Assembly: GCF_017591425.1 (NCBI RefSeq) | Contig: NW_024467101.1 | Coordinates: 12,908,918 to 12,972,917 of the forward strand | Length of the DNA stretch: 64,000 bases | Origin: Ochotona curzoniae | Taxonomy: Eukaryota > Chordata > Mammalia > Lagomorpha > Ochotonidae | Direction of reading: 5' to 3' | Part shown: positions 62,546 through 64,000 of the stretch, one piece after another | Position numbering within the stretch: position 1 is the first letter of the stretch | How the letters are laid out: every line of letters starts with the position of its first letter | Translations under genes and position numbers: made by a program | Notes under the pieces: generated by a model | The model's database searches: none | The model's input: only the letters and a program-made list of their open reading frames with translations | Told to the model about the DNA's origin: nothing

Positions 62546-64000
62546 CACGTTGTCTCCACTTGCTGAGCTCCCACTTCTCCCTGCCCCACCTGTCCGGGAC
62601 AGGAAGCCTGAGGCCCGGCTACTGTGGGACGCCTGTGGGGGCCAGTAAACCCTGGCCCAACACTGTGTCCAGCAGCCGTGCTGAACCCCTCAGCCTCAAG
62701 GCCACAGATGGCTGAGTGCCAAGGGGGAAGGCTACTCTGAACAACCATGGGCACAAGAGCCCATGTGCCTGGAAGCTGTTCTAACTCACTCTGTTTCCAT
62801 GGAGAGTTCAATTCTAGAACAGAGTGTCACCTGTCATGCTTGTTGGGCAGGCTGGGGTGACAGCAAACCTGCTGGACCATAGCTGGGGGTCCAGGGTCGA
62901 GGCTTGGGAATCGGCGAGGGGCTCCACTTGCTCACCACCTAGCAAGAACACCAGCTGCGTCAGGTGCTGTAGACCCAGGGTGCTACTGCTGCTTCTCCAG
63001 TCCTTTTCTAAGTCCCAGGCCCACCCAGCTGCATGTCCAGGGAGGAGACCCCTACCCTCAGCAGACCCCAGAGTGTGCCGGCCATTTCCTGGAGACTAGC
63101 AACCGCTCACCAAGCCTCCACCAGCTCCAGCTGCAGATAGCGGCCTGTGTCTTCCTCAGCCACAGCCCGGCAGAACACCAAGCAGCCTCGATCCCAAAAC
63201 ACACCAACACGTGTCACCCATTGCTAGGTGCACAACATGGAAGCAAGCCCAGCACAGACTGTGTACAGCGTGGAAGCAGGTCCCTGACCTCGAGATGGGC
63301 ACAGCAGGGCGGGTACTGGTATTCACTCTACAGACCAGAAGGCTGAATTTCAAAATCAGCTTATTTGGGCTGGTGTGCTATACCAAGAAAAGCCACCACC
63401 TGCAGTGTATCATCTCTTATGAGCGCCAGTTCAAGCTTCAGATACCCCACTTAAAATTCACCTCCCAGCTAATGCGTCTGGGAAAGTAGCAGAGAATGGC
63501 CTGGTCTCTGGACCTGTGCATCCATGTGGGAGAACCAGATGGAGTTCCAGGCTGGCCCAGGCAGCTGATTCAGTCTTGAGGAGTGACACAGCGGATGGAG
63601 GATCTGTAACTCTGCCTTTCAAATAAACAGATCTGGGGGGAACAAAAATCAGCCCATTTGCTCCAGATCTTGTAGCCTCTGCCGTCCGCACTTAGAGCCC
63701 ACAGTGTGAGAAGGGGTCCAGTTGTGACTTTCGTGTGGCTTATGCCAAGAGCTGGCAGAGGGGTCGTCAGCAATGAGGAACCACCAACCTTAACTGGAGA
63801 TGGGACAGCTGGAGTTGGGCTGCCAGGACCCCACGTGGGGACATGTACACCTGGCCTCCTCCCTCCACCCCCAGCAGTGGTGCACCCTTTGGCCAGACAC
63901 CAGGACACGAGGCTCCCCACAATGGATGGGGGGTTCCCCACCACAGGCTTCAGCATTCGAGTTAGGAATCCAGGATCGCAGAGATGGAAATTGCAAGGCC
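62546..64000. other. 3' flank of SPPL3
   Basis: Past the probable transcript end. It contains one old sense-oriented SINE (63367-63630) and otherwise no exon-like, RNA-gene or repeat signal I can support. In human the next genes on this side are in the ACADS/UNC119B direction (from memory); none is visible yet. Confidence 0.6.
63367..63630 (+). mobile_element. C-SINE, old, in the 3' flank
   Basis: GGGCTGGTGTGCTATACC head, TAATGCGTCTGGGAAAGTAG, CATCCATGTGGGAGAACCAG, tail CTGCCTTTCAAATAAACAG. Its AATAAA is a SINE tail motif, not good evidence for a gene end. Confidence 0.72.

Noticed and set aside
63619..63626. AATAAA as the SPPL3 polyadenylation signal
   Set aside because: It is the tail motif of an old C-SINE (63367-63630), more than 2.5 kb beyond the stop codon, with no supporting downstream element.
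1..64000. Many similar short repeats resembling a CRISPR-like array
   Set aside because: The repeats are about 300 bp dispersed SINEs in both orientations with irregular spacing, not regularly spaced direct repeats, and the genome is mammalian.

Overview
This window is mammalian nuclear DNA, almost certainly from a lagomorph. It is packed with the tRNA-derived lagomorph C-SINE family. The young copies have a 3' end of the form TATATCTG(A/C)CTTT..AATAAATC that does not fit the rabbit consensus as I remember it, so a pika (Ochotona) is more likely than a rabbit. I could not check this with a search. No bacterial, viral or plasmid features were found.

The only protein-coding gene I can support is SPPL3 (signal peptide peptidase-like 3) on the + strand. 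Ten coding exons, corresponding to exons 2-11 of the human gene, lie at 31745-61052 with consensus GT/AG splice sites and exactly compatible phases. They encode residues 9-384, ending at TGA 61050-61052. Exon 1 (the first eight residues, the promoter and the 5' UTR) lies upstream of base 1. Bases 1-31744 are therefore the 3' part of intron 1. All catalytic elements are intact: YD (D200) in exon 7, GxGD (D271) in exon 9 and PAL (341-343) in exon 10. SPPL3 is a Golgi intramembrane aspartyl protease that sheds type II glycosyltransferases and so tunes N-glycan processing.

Layout: 1-31744 intron 1 (dense SINEs, antisense L1 pieces, two MaLR-type LTRs, MIRs); 31745-31822 exon 2; 15.6 kb intron 2 with a long antisense L1 and a 24-base poly-G tract; 47395-52490 exons 3-6; 5.8 kb intron 6 full of SINEs; 58290-61052 exons 7-11; 61053 to about 62.5 kb 3' UTR; then a 3' flank of about 1.4 kb with one old SINE.

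I count about 78 C-SINE copies or fragments, together roughly 20 kb or about 30% of the window. About 49 are antisense and 29 sense to SPPL3. Two young groups can be told apart, and several copies have perfect 12-15 bp target-site duplications, showing recent activity. The most unusual item is a composite SINE in intron 1 (10502-11360) whose tail and body are separated by about 580 bp of GC-rich, non-SINE sequence. I found no novel multi-gene system; the window is an ordinary, repeat-rich mammalian gene locus.
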